The notes under the pieces are model-generated. The model searched no databases. It was not told the origin of the DNA and saw only the letters and a list, made by a program, of their open reading frames with translations. This document shows, piece after piece, positions 1 through 5,744 of a DNA stretch of 13,862 nt; position 1 is the first letter of the stretch; each line of letters begins with the position of its first letter. Made by a program: the position numbers and the translations under genes. The DNA comes from Candidatus Collierbacteria bacterium RIFOXYD1_FULL_40_9 (GTDB lineage Bacteria > Patescibacteriota > Microgenomatia > UBA1400 > MFAQ01), in the NCBI GenBank assembly GCA_001776275.1, contig MFAQ01000003.1, positions 4,587 through 18,448 of the forward strand, given 5' to 3'.

Positions 1-31
1 AAAAGCAAAAAAGCAAATTTGCCAAAACCAT
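1..31 (-). CDS. possible start of a further gene, cut by the window edge
   Basis: An ATG at 31-29 opens a frame of ten codons (M V L A N L L F C F) that runs off the window without a stop. It lies 30 bases after the exchanger stop codon on the same strand, and AAAGG sits six bases upstream, one of the few Shine-Dalgarno-like sequences in this window. The residues are hydrophobic, as expected for a membrane protein start. The T-rich stretch could equally be a weak terminator following the small palindrome GCAAATTTGC. Too little is visible to assign a function. Confidence 0.22.
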   Translation of the reverse strand, partial: MVLANLLFCF

Positions 32-61
32 AACCAACCTTTTAAAGAAAATCGAAAGTTT

Positions 62-1024
62 CTAAACCACCAAAAACTGCAAGCCTACAAACATCAAGTA
101 AACCCCAATTAGCGTTAGGCCCTCCCATCTCTCCAGCTTTCTCTTAGACCTTGTAAACAACCAAAAAAGCCCCAAAATCACAATCATAAATATTCCAGAC
201 ACTCCCTTTTGTACCGAAGAATCAAAAACTACCGGCGCAATCATAGCTATGACACCTAAGATAAAAGTAGAGTTCACAATTACACTCCCCAAAATGTTAC
301 CAAGCAAAAGCGAGTTGTCTTTTTTGTACGAAGCAGCCAGAGTCAAAACCAACTCTGGCATTGTTGTTCCAAAAGCCAAAATAAGCAAACCAACCCAATA
401 CGCATTAACCCCAAGACCACCAGAAACCTTTAAAACCAGCTCAATAAGATAATTTGAGGTGATCACCATCAAACCAAGAGACAAGAGCAATAAAAACAGA
501 TGCAAAACCCAAGACAAACCACCTTTTATTTTCCAATGAGTCTTCTTGTGCTTACTAAGTTTTGAGTTCTTTATATGATCAGAAACCATCAGCATATTTT
601 TTGCATAAAAGAAATAAGCAAAAATTAGCAAGCCACCGTCAATTCTAGATAATAACCCATCACTCATTAACACAAATGGAAGCATTGCCATTCCCAAAGC
701 CATCCACAAGTCTTTTTTAAGGTAGTCTCCTATTACAGGAATTACCCCAGCGACCACAGCTGCACCCCCAACTATAAAACTTAAATTTGCCAAATTTGCC
801 CCAATTAAGTTACCCAAAGCAATTTGAGGCTCACCTCTCAAAGCTGAAACAATTCCTACCGAAAACTCCGGTAAAGAAGTAGAAAAACTCACCAAAAACG
901 TCGCTAGTAACAATTTGTTAACCTTAATCTCGTGAGAAATTTTTTCAAAGACATCAACAGCAATACCAGAAAACAAAACCAACAAGATAATTAAAAACAA
1001 ACCAAACAGCAAATCCAAAAGCAT
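62..1024 (-). CDS. Na+/Ca2+ exchanger family (CaCA) membrane protein, YrbG-like
   Basis: A 320-residue integral membrane cation/Ca2+ antiporter expected to move Ca2+ (or another cation) against Na+ or H+ across the cytoplasmic membrane. The two inverted family repeats are both visible. Alpha-1 lies at about residues 46-85, with SFSTSLPE (acidic E53) and GNLIGANLAN. Alpha-2 lies at about 216-258, with AFGTTMPE (E224) and GNILGSVIVN. Roughly ten hydrophobic segments are present, split by a basic cytoplasmic loop at about 150-168 (KNSKLSKHKKTHWK). Length and layout match bacterial and archaeal exchangers of about 300-320 residues. The start ATG lies 7 nt after the ligase stop codon with no clear Shine-Dalgarno sequence, so the gene is probably co-transcribed with the ligase and translationally coupled. 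Ion selectivity cannot be read from the sequence. Confidence 0.93.
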   Translation of the reverse strand: MLLDLLFGLFLIILLVLFSGIAVDVFEKISHEIKVNKLLLATFLVSFSTSLPEFSVGIVSALRGEPQIALGNLIGANLANLSFIVGGAAVVAGVIPVIGDYLKKDLWMALGMAMLPFVLMSDGLLSRIDGGLLIFAYFFYAKNMLMVSDHIKNSKLSKHKKTHWKIKGGLSWVLHLFLLLLSLGLMVITSNYLIELVLKVSGGLGVNAYWVGLLILAFGTTMPELVLTLAASYKKDNSLLLGNILGSVIVNSTFILGVIAMIAPVVFDSSVQKGVSGIFMIVILGLFWLFTRSKRKLERWEGLTLIGVYLMFVGLQFLVV

Positions 1025-1031
1025 AAATTAA

Positions 1032-2771
1032 TTAAAACACATTTCCAGACAGTTTACCTATTTCTAGTACTTCCTCCCAGGTTGTAATCCCGTTAACACC
1101 CTTATCGTCTCTAAACTTTACCAATCTCGGGAATCTCAAGGCGACACCACCAGAGTGGGATGGACTCTTCGTTATCTCGTCAGCTGCAATTTCCACTACC
1201 ACATTTGGCTCAGTCCAAACATCTGGCTTTAGAATATCCTCCACCACAACCTTATTCGACTTAGATGTCAGTTTAAATTTATCTAACTTCTTTTTTAATT
1301 CCACAAACTCTTCATCTGTAAGGCCTGTCCCTATTTTTGCCAAACTCACCCAAGATTCACCCTTTTTAGTTCCAACCAAAAAAGCTCCAATACCAAAACC
1401 AGATCTTTTCCCTTTACCAAAATAATAACCCAAAACCGCCAAATCAAAGGTGTCAGCCAGCTTTCCACTAGTACCCTCTGCTTCTTTAATCTTTACCCAA
1501 TTCCAACCTTGCCTACCAGGTAGATATTCTCCGTCCCATTTCTTCATCACAGCTCCCTCATATCCATCTTCCAAAAATCTTGTGTGAATTTCTTCTAGTT
1601 CAACAGGCTCAGTGGTTTTAATAGATTCATCAACAACCAAAACCTTGTTTTCCAAAACCTGCTCACCCAAAATTTTCCTTCTCTCAAAGTAAGGTCTACT
1701 AAGTAGGTTCTCTCCGTTACAAAACAAAACATCAAAACAAAAAAATCTAAGCGGTACACTAGCAGCAGCCTCTTCTACTCCGTGTTTCCTCTTTCGTGTT
1801 ATTGTCTCCTGAAAGCTCAATATTCTACCTGTCTTTACATCATAACCTACAGCTTCACAGTCCAAAATTATCTCTCCAGACTTTACAAACTCACCCATTT
1901 TCTTTAGTTCGGGGAACATTGCGCTACTCTCCTCCAAATTTCTCGTAAACGATTTAACAGTCCAGCTATCTGAAGACTGAGATCTGATATCTGATATCCT
2001 ACGAAAGTGGATTTGCACTCTAGTGCCGTCATATTTTGGCTCAATGGCCACCTCAGACATATTTTTTACTATCTCCTCATAAGTGTTCAACCTTTGGCAA
2101 AGAGCAGAAACAATTGGAACCCCAACCTTAACTGTGATTCTTCGCAAACCGGACACTCCCTCACTTTTAAAAACCTTCACTATTTCACCGCTGTCAGGAT
2201 ATAGTTGATAAACTCTATCCAGTTCTTTTCGCAAAGACTTGTCTCCATTACCAATTTTAGACAAAGCGTCGAAAATAGTTTTCTCCGAAAAACCAAGTCT
2301 CAACTTTCCCATTACCATTCGCACAATAAATTTTCCTTCCAAACTGGAGGTTGTCGATATTAGCTCGGATAACTTATTCACTTTAAGATCTTGGCTACCC
2401 GTACCCTCAAAGTAAGCAACTTCTTTAAGCGCCACAAAAACATCACCTAGGCTTAAATTTTTACCTGTCCCACTTTCTCTATAGGAAACCACTAACGCTC
2501 CAAGATCCCCCAACTCTTTATATTTCTTTTCCACAACTTCTACACTCTCCCCAGAGGCCATCGCGATAGCTCTTACCACCATCTTTCCTGCCATACTAAA
2601 CTCTCTGTTGTCATAGACAGGACCAAGTAAACCCTGGGTCAGATAAACACCCATCGCAGTTTCTCCCAAGCCCATCTTCTCAATCAACTCAGCCAAGACT
2701 TCGGCTATCTCTAACCGAGAACTTATTTTTTCCAGTCGTTCCAAATACTCTGCAAATTCTCTAAATAACAT
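1032..2771 (-). CDS. lig: ATP-dependent DNA ligase, archaeal/eukaryal type
   Basis: Seals nicks in duplex DNA using ATP. The 579-residue protein has an N-terminal helical DNA-binding domain (about 1-225), an adenylation domain and a C-terminal OB-fold. Visible nucleotidyltransferase motifs are I (EPKYDGTR, adenylated lysine K246), III (ILDCEAVGYD, about 303-312), IIIa (FFCFDVLF), IV (EGAVMKK, about 405-411), V (WVKIKE, about 425-430) and VI (RFPRLVKFRDDK, about 546-557). The size and full domain set match archaeal LigI rather than the short ligases of bacterial end-joining systems. The reading frame continues upstream to 2807, but I chose the ATG at 2771 because family homology begins there (MLFREFAEYLE) and a -10 box ends six bases before it. 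A repeat-like insertion of about 14 residues sits just after motif I (residues 257-270). The exchanger gene follows directly. Most bacteria rely on NAD-dependent LigA, which is not in this window. Confidence 0.95.
   Translation of the reverse strand: MLFREFAEYLERLEKISSRLEIAEVLAELIEKMGLGETAMGVYLTQGLLGPVYDNREFSMAGKMVVRAIAMASGESVEVVEKKYKELGDLGALVVSYRESGTGKNLSLGDVFVALKEVAYFEGTGSQDLKVNKLSELISTTSSLEGKFIVRMVMGKLRLGFSEKTIFDALSKIGNGDKSLRKELDRVYQLYPDSGEIVKVFKSEGVSGLRRITVKVGVPIVSALCQRLNTYEEIVKNMSEVAIEPKYDGTRVQIHFRRISDIRSQSSDSWTVKSFTRNLEESSAMFPELKKMGEFVKSGEIILDCEAVGYDVKTGRILSFQETITRKRKHGVEEAAASVPLRFFCFDVLFCNGENLLSRPYFERRKILGEQVLENKVLVVDESIKTTEPVELEEIHTRFLEDGYEGAVMKKWDGEYLPGRQGWNWVKIKEAEGTSGKLADTFDLAVLGYYFGKGKRSGFGIGAFLVGTKKGESWVSLAKIGTGLTDEEFVELKKKLDKFKLTSKSNKVVVEDILKPDVWTEPNVVVEIAADEITKSPSHSGGVALRFPRLVKFRDDKGVNGITTWEEVLEIGKLSGNVF
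1962..2003 (-). repeat. short tandem-repeat insertion inside the ligase adenylation domain
   Basis: On the plus strand this stretch carries the 7-bp unit TCTGATA twice in tandem (about 1984-1997), next to the related GACTGAGATCTGA. It encodes R257-W270 of the ligase (RRISDIRSQSSDSW), between the strand after motif I and the conserved SFTRNLEE segment. Related ligases usually have only a short turn there. The low-complexity, Ser/Asp/Arg-rich peptide and the repeated DNA look like an in-frame insertion tolerated in a surface loop. Confidence 0.55.
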
Positions 2772-2772
2772 A

Positions 2773-2787
2773 TTGCTAGTATAGCAA
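2773..2787. promoter_or_regulatory. perfect 6-3-6 palindrome over the ligase -10 box (possible operator)
   Basis: TTGCTA-GTA-TAGCAA is a perfect inverted repeat with 6-bp arms. It spans the ligase -10 hexamer (TATACT on the minus strand) and ends two bases before the start codon. A regulator bound here would block RNA polymerase. No regulator can be assigned; the winged-helix Fic-like protein encoded just upstream is one candidate by position only. Confidence 0.4.
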
Positions 2788-2807
2788 CCCCGGACTAAAA
2801 AAAACAA
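2778..2807 (-). promoter_or_regulatory. promoter of the ligase gene, predicted leaderless
   Basis: Minus-strand -10 TATACT is at 2783-2778, with a weak -35-like TTGTTT at 2807-2802 and an 18-bp spacer. Six bases separate the -10 from the ATG at 2771, so the expected transcription start coincides with the A of the start codon. The -10 is a good match (5 of 6 to TATAAT); the -35 is poor because it lies in a T-rich run. Confidence 0.5.
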
Positions 2808-2813
2808 AAATCA
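2794..2813 (-). terminator. T-rich tract after the inverted-repeat element, possible intrinsic terminator of the Fic-like gene
   Basis: Read on the minus strand, the element at 2945-2815 can form a long stem from its 14-of-15 matched ends and is followed directly by TGATTTTTGTTTTTTTT. A stem followed by a U-run after the Fic-like gene fits an intrinsic terminator that separates it from the ligase promoter just downstream. The stem is unusually long and branched for a terminator, hence the modest confidence. Confidence 0.4.
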
Positions 2814-2814
2814 G

Positions 2815-2945
2815 ATCACACATATTGTGACGATATTTTGCAAGGTGCGTAGAGCATGGTCCCCGCCACAGGCGGGGTCTAGGCACCGCAAACAAGAAAA
2901 TTTTCCCGCTGGGGAAATCTTTCGGTCGGCCACAATGTGTGTGAT
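2815..2945. mobile_element. 131-bp MITE-like element with terminal inverted repeats
   Basis: The left end ATCACACATATTGTG (2815-2829) matches the reverse complement of the right end CACAATGTGTGTGAT (2931-2945) at 14 of 15 positions. Inside are two hairpins. One has a TTTGC/GCAAA plus GGTGC/GCACC stem at about 2838-2891, capped by a perfect CCCCGCC-ACA-GGCGGGG hairpin (2861-2877). The other is TTTCCC-GCTG-GGGAAA (2902-2917). The element is more GC-rich than its surroundings and fills most of the gap between two minus-strand genes. No target-site duplication is obvious and no transposase is encoded. It may be a non-autonomous miniature element or a structured RNA segment. Confidence 0.5.
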
Positions 2946-2962
2946 TAAATTTAAACTGTTTT

Positions 2963-4063
2963 TTAACCAAAACTCTTCACCTTCCCCAAAACATAGACAG
3001 CCCCTTTCGTCTTTCCCCTCTTCCTCACCATTTTCTTATTAACCAAATCTTTAATATCTCGCAAAATAGTGTCATCTGACACTAGTGGCAAAATCTCTCT
3101 AATTTGCTTAATAGTCATTTCATTTCTTGTCGTGATTTCTTCCATAATCGCAAGTTGTCTCTCCGACAAAGCTACCGCCCTACCACCGCCACTTCTATAC
3201 TTAACCGAAACCCCCTCAATGTTCAACGCTCTCACTCTTGCTTTGCTTGTGGATAATTGCAAAATACCTACAAAATACTCAATAATCACAGTCAACTCCC
3301 AACCACTCTGTTCATAAGAAACAAAAGCTTCTCTCAGTTTTTCTTTAGATCTATATATCTCTTCTTCTAACAGAACCCACTTAGTTTCATAGCCAAAAGA
3401 ACCCAAAAAGGCATAACCAAAAAAAAGTGCTGTAATCTCGTTATAGTTTTCAAATGGTGCAATCCTCATCAACTCTGCCATACAAACAGCAAACTTCACC
3501 ATTGGATGAATCTGGTCTATTCCACTGTTTTCAAACCACAACATAAACTCTTCTAGTTGATAAGGTAACTCATTCGCCAATGCATGAGTTACAAAAGTCT
3601 CTCCACTTATCAAACCACTTCTAAGTACCCCCACCTGGCTAGATGGCACCATTCTTTCTCCAATTAGCTTGTTTATCTGCAACATTTCCTTAAACAGAAC
3701 TTTCTCTTGAGCAAATCTATTAGAAATATAAGATATCTGGTCAACTAACTTACATGTATTAATAAGGTTCAAAACAATTTGCAAGTCTCTCTCTTTAATG
3801 ATAAGACCTAGTCGACTGGCAACCTCCGCTGTCTTTTCATCTCTATCTGGCTCATCTGTAACAATTTTACTCACACTCTCTAAATCTATTGATAAACCCA
3901 AAAGCCTTGTTCCGCCAAAAATTCTCTTTACTAATGATTCTGTTTTTAGTCTTTTTGTCCACTCAACTGGAACCTCTACAGATTTTAAATAGAACAAATC
4001 TAGCTCAATCTTAACTATGTTACTTAGAGTCTTATTTGTAATCGAATATTTTGGCAAAAACAC
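2963..4063 (-). CDS. degenerate Fic-fold protein with C-terminal winged-helix domain
   Basis: This 366-residue protein resembles Fic/Doc-family proteins but lacks the catalytic centre. The N-terminus (KYSITNKTLSNIVKIE) is typical of Fic proteins. The region after HPMVKFAVCMAELM (186-199) reads IAPFENYNEI at 201-210, where active enzymes have HPFxxGNGRxxR. The catalytic His is Ala202, the glycines are Tyr207 and Glu209, and the first Arg is Ile210; only P, F and one N remain. AMP transfer by the usual mechanism is therefore not expected. Residues about 300-360 (LSERQLAIMEEITTRNEMTI onward, then SDDTILRDIKDLVNKKMV) form a DeoR-like winged helix, suggesting DNA binding. The start is a GTG at 4063, supported by a promoter whose -10 ends five bases upstream. 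Likely role: a transcription regulator built on a Fic scaffold; target and ligand unknown. Confidence 0.75.
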   Translation of the reverse strand: MFLPKYSITNKTLSNIVKIELDLFYLKSVEVPVEWTKRLKTESLVKRIFGGTRLLGLSIDLESVSKIVTDEPDRDEKTAEVASRLGLIIKERDLQIVLNLINTCKLVDQISYISNRFAQEKVLFKEMLQINKLIGERMVPSSQVGVLRSGLISGETFVTHALANELPYQLEEFMLWFENSGIDQIHPMVKFAVCMAELMRIAPFENYNEITALFFGYAFLGSFGYETKWVLLEEEIYRSKEKLREAFVSYEQSGWELTVIIEYFVGILQLSTSKARVRALNIEGVSVKYRSGGGRAVALSERQLAIMEEITTRNEMTIKQIREILPLVSDDTILRDIKDLVNKKMVRKRGKTKGAVYVLGKVKSFG

Positions 4064-4068
4064 AATTT

Positions 4069-4097
4069 ATTATCGCTTTAAATGCGGTAAATCACAA
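4069..4097 (-). promoter_or_regulatory. promoter of the Fic-like gene, predicted leaderless
   Basis: On the minus strand, -35 TTGTGA is at 4097-4092 and -10 GATAAT at 4074-4069, with an exact 17-bp spacer. Five bases separate the -10 from the GTG start at 4063. The -35 overlaps the end of the upstream dehydratase gene, so the Fic-like gene can be transcribed independently of it. This is one of the best-formed promoters in the window. Confidence 0.6.
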
Positions 4098-4958
4098 TCT
4101 TTTCATAACACTTCCATAAACAAGAGGAATCTCTTCTGCCAAATCCTGAGCACTAAACATCAAACTTCGCTCATCCATCAATTTTCTTCCTGCCATTTTT
4201 ACTAAATACGAAGCAAAAGCACAAGAATCAAGCGGTGAATCTTTTGCCAAAAATCCCAAAGCAAGGCCCGCTGTCACATCTCCTACCCCTCCCTTTACCA
4301 GCCCATCACTACCACCGTCAATTGCCACTACTCTTACACCATCACTAACTAAAGATGTTTCATCCTTTGTTAAAACCACAATTTCATATTTTTGTGCAAT
4401 ATCATAAATGACTTTTGCTCTTTCATTCACATCACTAGGCTGACTAACACCAAAGACCATCTCAAGCTCTTTAGTATTAGGTGTCACTATCGCCCCCTTC
4501 GGCAACTCATCTGGTCTAATCACCTGCAAAGCACCACCGTCTACTATCCATTTTTTATTTGGAAATTTTTTAAATAATCCAATCGTTAATTCTCTTGTTT
4601 TTTGACCCTCATCGTCGCAGACAAAACCGTGCTCTTTAACATGACTTCGCATCATCCCCGGACCAATTAGTACTGCTTCAGACTTTTCTATATAACCGTC
4701 GACATCATCTTCGGGAACCCAAACAAAAGATTGAACCTGTGCTTTTATTTTATCCACCGCCTCCTTGTCATCTTTAGGGCTCACAAAATATACCATTCCC
4801 ACAATTCGACTACATGCCTTAAGCGACATAATAGGAGCGCCGTGAAATAAACTACTGCCTCCAATTATCACTACTTGCCCACCAGAAAACTTGCTCCTAG
4901 TATCCTTAAAGGTTTTTGATTCCAAAAACCATTTTTCCTCAAATTTCTCTATCTTCAT
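4092..4958 (-). CDS. nnrD: ADP/ATP-dependent NAD(P)HX dehydratase (YjeF C-terminal / carbohydrate kinase-like)
   Basis: Repairs hydrated NADH and NADPH (NAD(P)HX) in the cytoplasm by nucleotide-dependent dehydration. The 288-residue protein carries the ribokinase-like motifs of the family: IIGGSSLFHGAP at 31-42, LIGPGM at 97-102, VDGGAL at 139-144, TPNTKE at 159-164 and the anion-hole/catalytic segment KGGVGDVTAGLALG at 222-235 with D227. Only the dehydratase half of the E. coli YjeF/NnrD fusion is present; the N-terminal epimerase domain is absent, and no separate epimerase gene is in this window. The first 25 residues are a short extension. The gene is divergent from the plus-strand pair that starts at 5074. 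Assignment to the family is firm; the choice of ADP or ATP as co-substrate is not visible. Confidence 0.88.
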   Translation of the reverse strand: MKIEKFEEKWFLESKTFKDTRSKFSGGQVVIIGGSSLFHGAPIMSLKACSRIVGMVYFVSPKDDKEAVDKIKAQVQSFVWVPEDDVDGYIEKSEAVLIGPGMMRSHVKEHGFVCDDEGQKTRELTIGLFKKFPNKKWIVDGGALQVIRPDELPKGAIVTPNTKELEMVFGVSQPSDVNERAKVIYDIAQKYEIVVLTKDETSLVSDGVRVVAIDGGSDGLVKGGVGDVTAGLALGFLAKDSPLDSCAFASYLVKMAGRKLMDERSLMFSAQDLAEEIPLVYGSVMKRL

Positions 4959-4967
4959 TTCATATAT

Positions 4968-4973
4968 ATTCTA
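4968..4973 (-). promoter_or_regulatory. candidate -10 box for the NAD(P)HX dehydratase gene
   Basis: TAGAAT on the minus strand ends nine bases before the ATG at 4958, which predicts a leader of about 2-3 bases. No convincing -35 lies 16-19 bp upstream, where a repeat element begins. Confidence 0.35.
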
Positions 4974-4977
4974 CTCC

Positions 4978-5048
4978 CGTCATTGCGCGTTTCGTATTCG
5001 AACCGTGGCAATCCATCCCAATCTGTCATTCCCGCGCAGGCGGGAATC
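4978..5048. repeat. two adjacent palindromic intergenic repeats sharing GTCATT at one end
   Basis: The first element (about 4979-5013) begins GTCATTGC and ends GGCAATC. Its stem ATTGC/GCAAT encloses TTCG-TATT-CGAA. The second (about 5024-5048) begins TGTCATTCCCGC and is a perfect 8-bp hairpin, ATTCCCGC-GCAG-GCGGGAAT (5028-5047). Repeats of the forms GTCATTGCG...GCAATC and GTCATTCCCGC...GCGGGAATC are common REP-like intergenic elements in many bacterial genomes. They fill the gap between the divergent dehydratase and DUF5654 genes. Confidence 0.65.
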
Positions 5049-5060
5049 TATAAAAATTAG

Positions 5061-5066
5061 TACAAT
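5061..5066 (+). promoter_or_regulatory. candidate -10 box for the plus-strand gene pair
   Basis: TACAAT ends seven bases before the ATG at 5074, again predicting a leaderless or nearly leaderless mRNA. The region where a -35 would fall is occupied by the GCGGGAAT arm of a palindromic repeat and does not resemble TTGACA. Confidence 0.4.
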
Positions 5067-5073
5067 ACTATGT

Positions 5074-5334
5074 ATGAAATCGAAACCAGCCAAAAAACCA
5101 ATTCACCAAAAAGTAGCAGCCCAAACTTTTACCCTCATTACAACTTCTCTTGGATTAGTTGCAGCTCTTGCTTGGAACGAAGCTATTACCGAATACGTCA
5201 ACATTTACATTAAACCCAAGTTTGCCGCCGGTTCTGGCGTTATCTCGCTCTTTATTTATGCACTAGTAATAACCATAGTCACCGTAATCGTTTCCTACCA
5301 GCTTGGTAAAATCAGCAAAAAAATCACCAAATAG
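5074..5334 (+). CDS. small two-helix membrane protein, DUF5654-like
   Basis: An 86-residue protein with a basic N-terminus (MKSKPAKKP) and two hydrophobic helices at about 18-36 (ending AALAWNEAI) and 54-75, followed by a basic tail (GKISKKITK). The GLVAALAWNEAI segment is characteristic of the uncharacterised DUF5654 family, seen in archaea and candidate-phyla bacteria. The frame is open upstream to 4891, but that part reads through the palindromic repeats (SFPRRRESI is what the repeat encodes). I chose the ATG at 5074, which follows a TACAAT box. It is followed two bases after its stop by the nucleotidyltransferase-like gene, so the two are probably one transcript. Function unknown. Confidence 0.78.
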   Translation: MKSKPAKKPIHQKVAAQTFTLITTSLGLVAALAWNEAITEYVNIYIKPKFAAGSGVISLFIYALVITIVTVIVSYQLGKISKKITK

Positions 5335-5336
5335 TA

Positions 5337-5744
5337 ATGAAAATCAGCCAACTTCTCGAAGAACTCAGCGCTCTAAAAATTCCAAAAGACCAAGTAGCTA
5401 TAACTTCCTCTGGTCCAATTGGCATTAGAGATCTAAGAGATATTGGAGATCTAGATATTATTGTTACCCCAAAAATATGGCACAAGCTCTCAAAAAAATA
5501 CAAAACAACCAAAGAGGATAACTTTGAATCTATTTTTATTGGGAATATTCAGGTTCTAGGGAGTGGATCTTGGTTCACAGATCCCAAATACGGCACCATC
5601 GAAGATGATATCAAATATGCTGACATTATCGATGGAAACAGATATGTAAAGTTAGAAAAAATCTTGATGATCAAAAAAATGAAAGATCGCCAAAAAGATA
5701 TAGATGACGTAAAACTAATCGAAAATTATCTCGACAAACCCTAA
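5337..5744 (+). CDS. nucleotidyltransferase-fold (MNT-like) protein
   Basis: A 135-residue protein with a minimal nucleotidyltransferase signature: SSGPIGIRDLRDIGDLDIIV at 24-43. There SGP/IG corresponds to the GS/GG loop, and the D38-x-D40 pair is the metal-binding motif. The C-terminus (KMKDRQKDIDDVKLIENYL) resembles the KxxxxRxKDxxDIxxL tail of AbiEii/MNT-like proteins, in which such enzymes modify RNA, proteins or small molecules. A third catalytic carboxylate is not certain. It starts two bases after the DUF5654-like gene and its stop codon overlaps the convergent recF stop. It could act alone as a housekeeping transferase or as part of a defence or toxin-like pair, but no antitoxin partner is recognisable. 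Confidence 0.68.
   Translation: MKISQLLEELSALKIPKDQVAITSSGPIGIRDLRDIGDLDIIVTPKIWHKLSKKYKTTKEDNFESIFIGNIQVLGSGSWFTDPKYGTIEDDIKYADIIDGNRYVKLEKILMIKKMKDRQKDIDDVKLIENYLDKP

Noticed and set aside
2776..2970. Short frames through the inverted-repeat element on both strands
   Set aside because: They are explained by the palindromic element; the proteins (for example FPSGKIFLFAVPRPR) mirror the hairpins and have no family resemblance.
4891..5073. 61-codon upstream extension of the DUF5654-like gene
   Set aside because: It overlaps the divergent dehydratase gene and reads through two palindromic repeats; the -10 box and homology support 5074.
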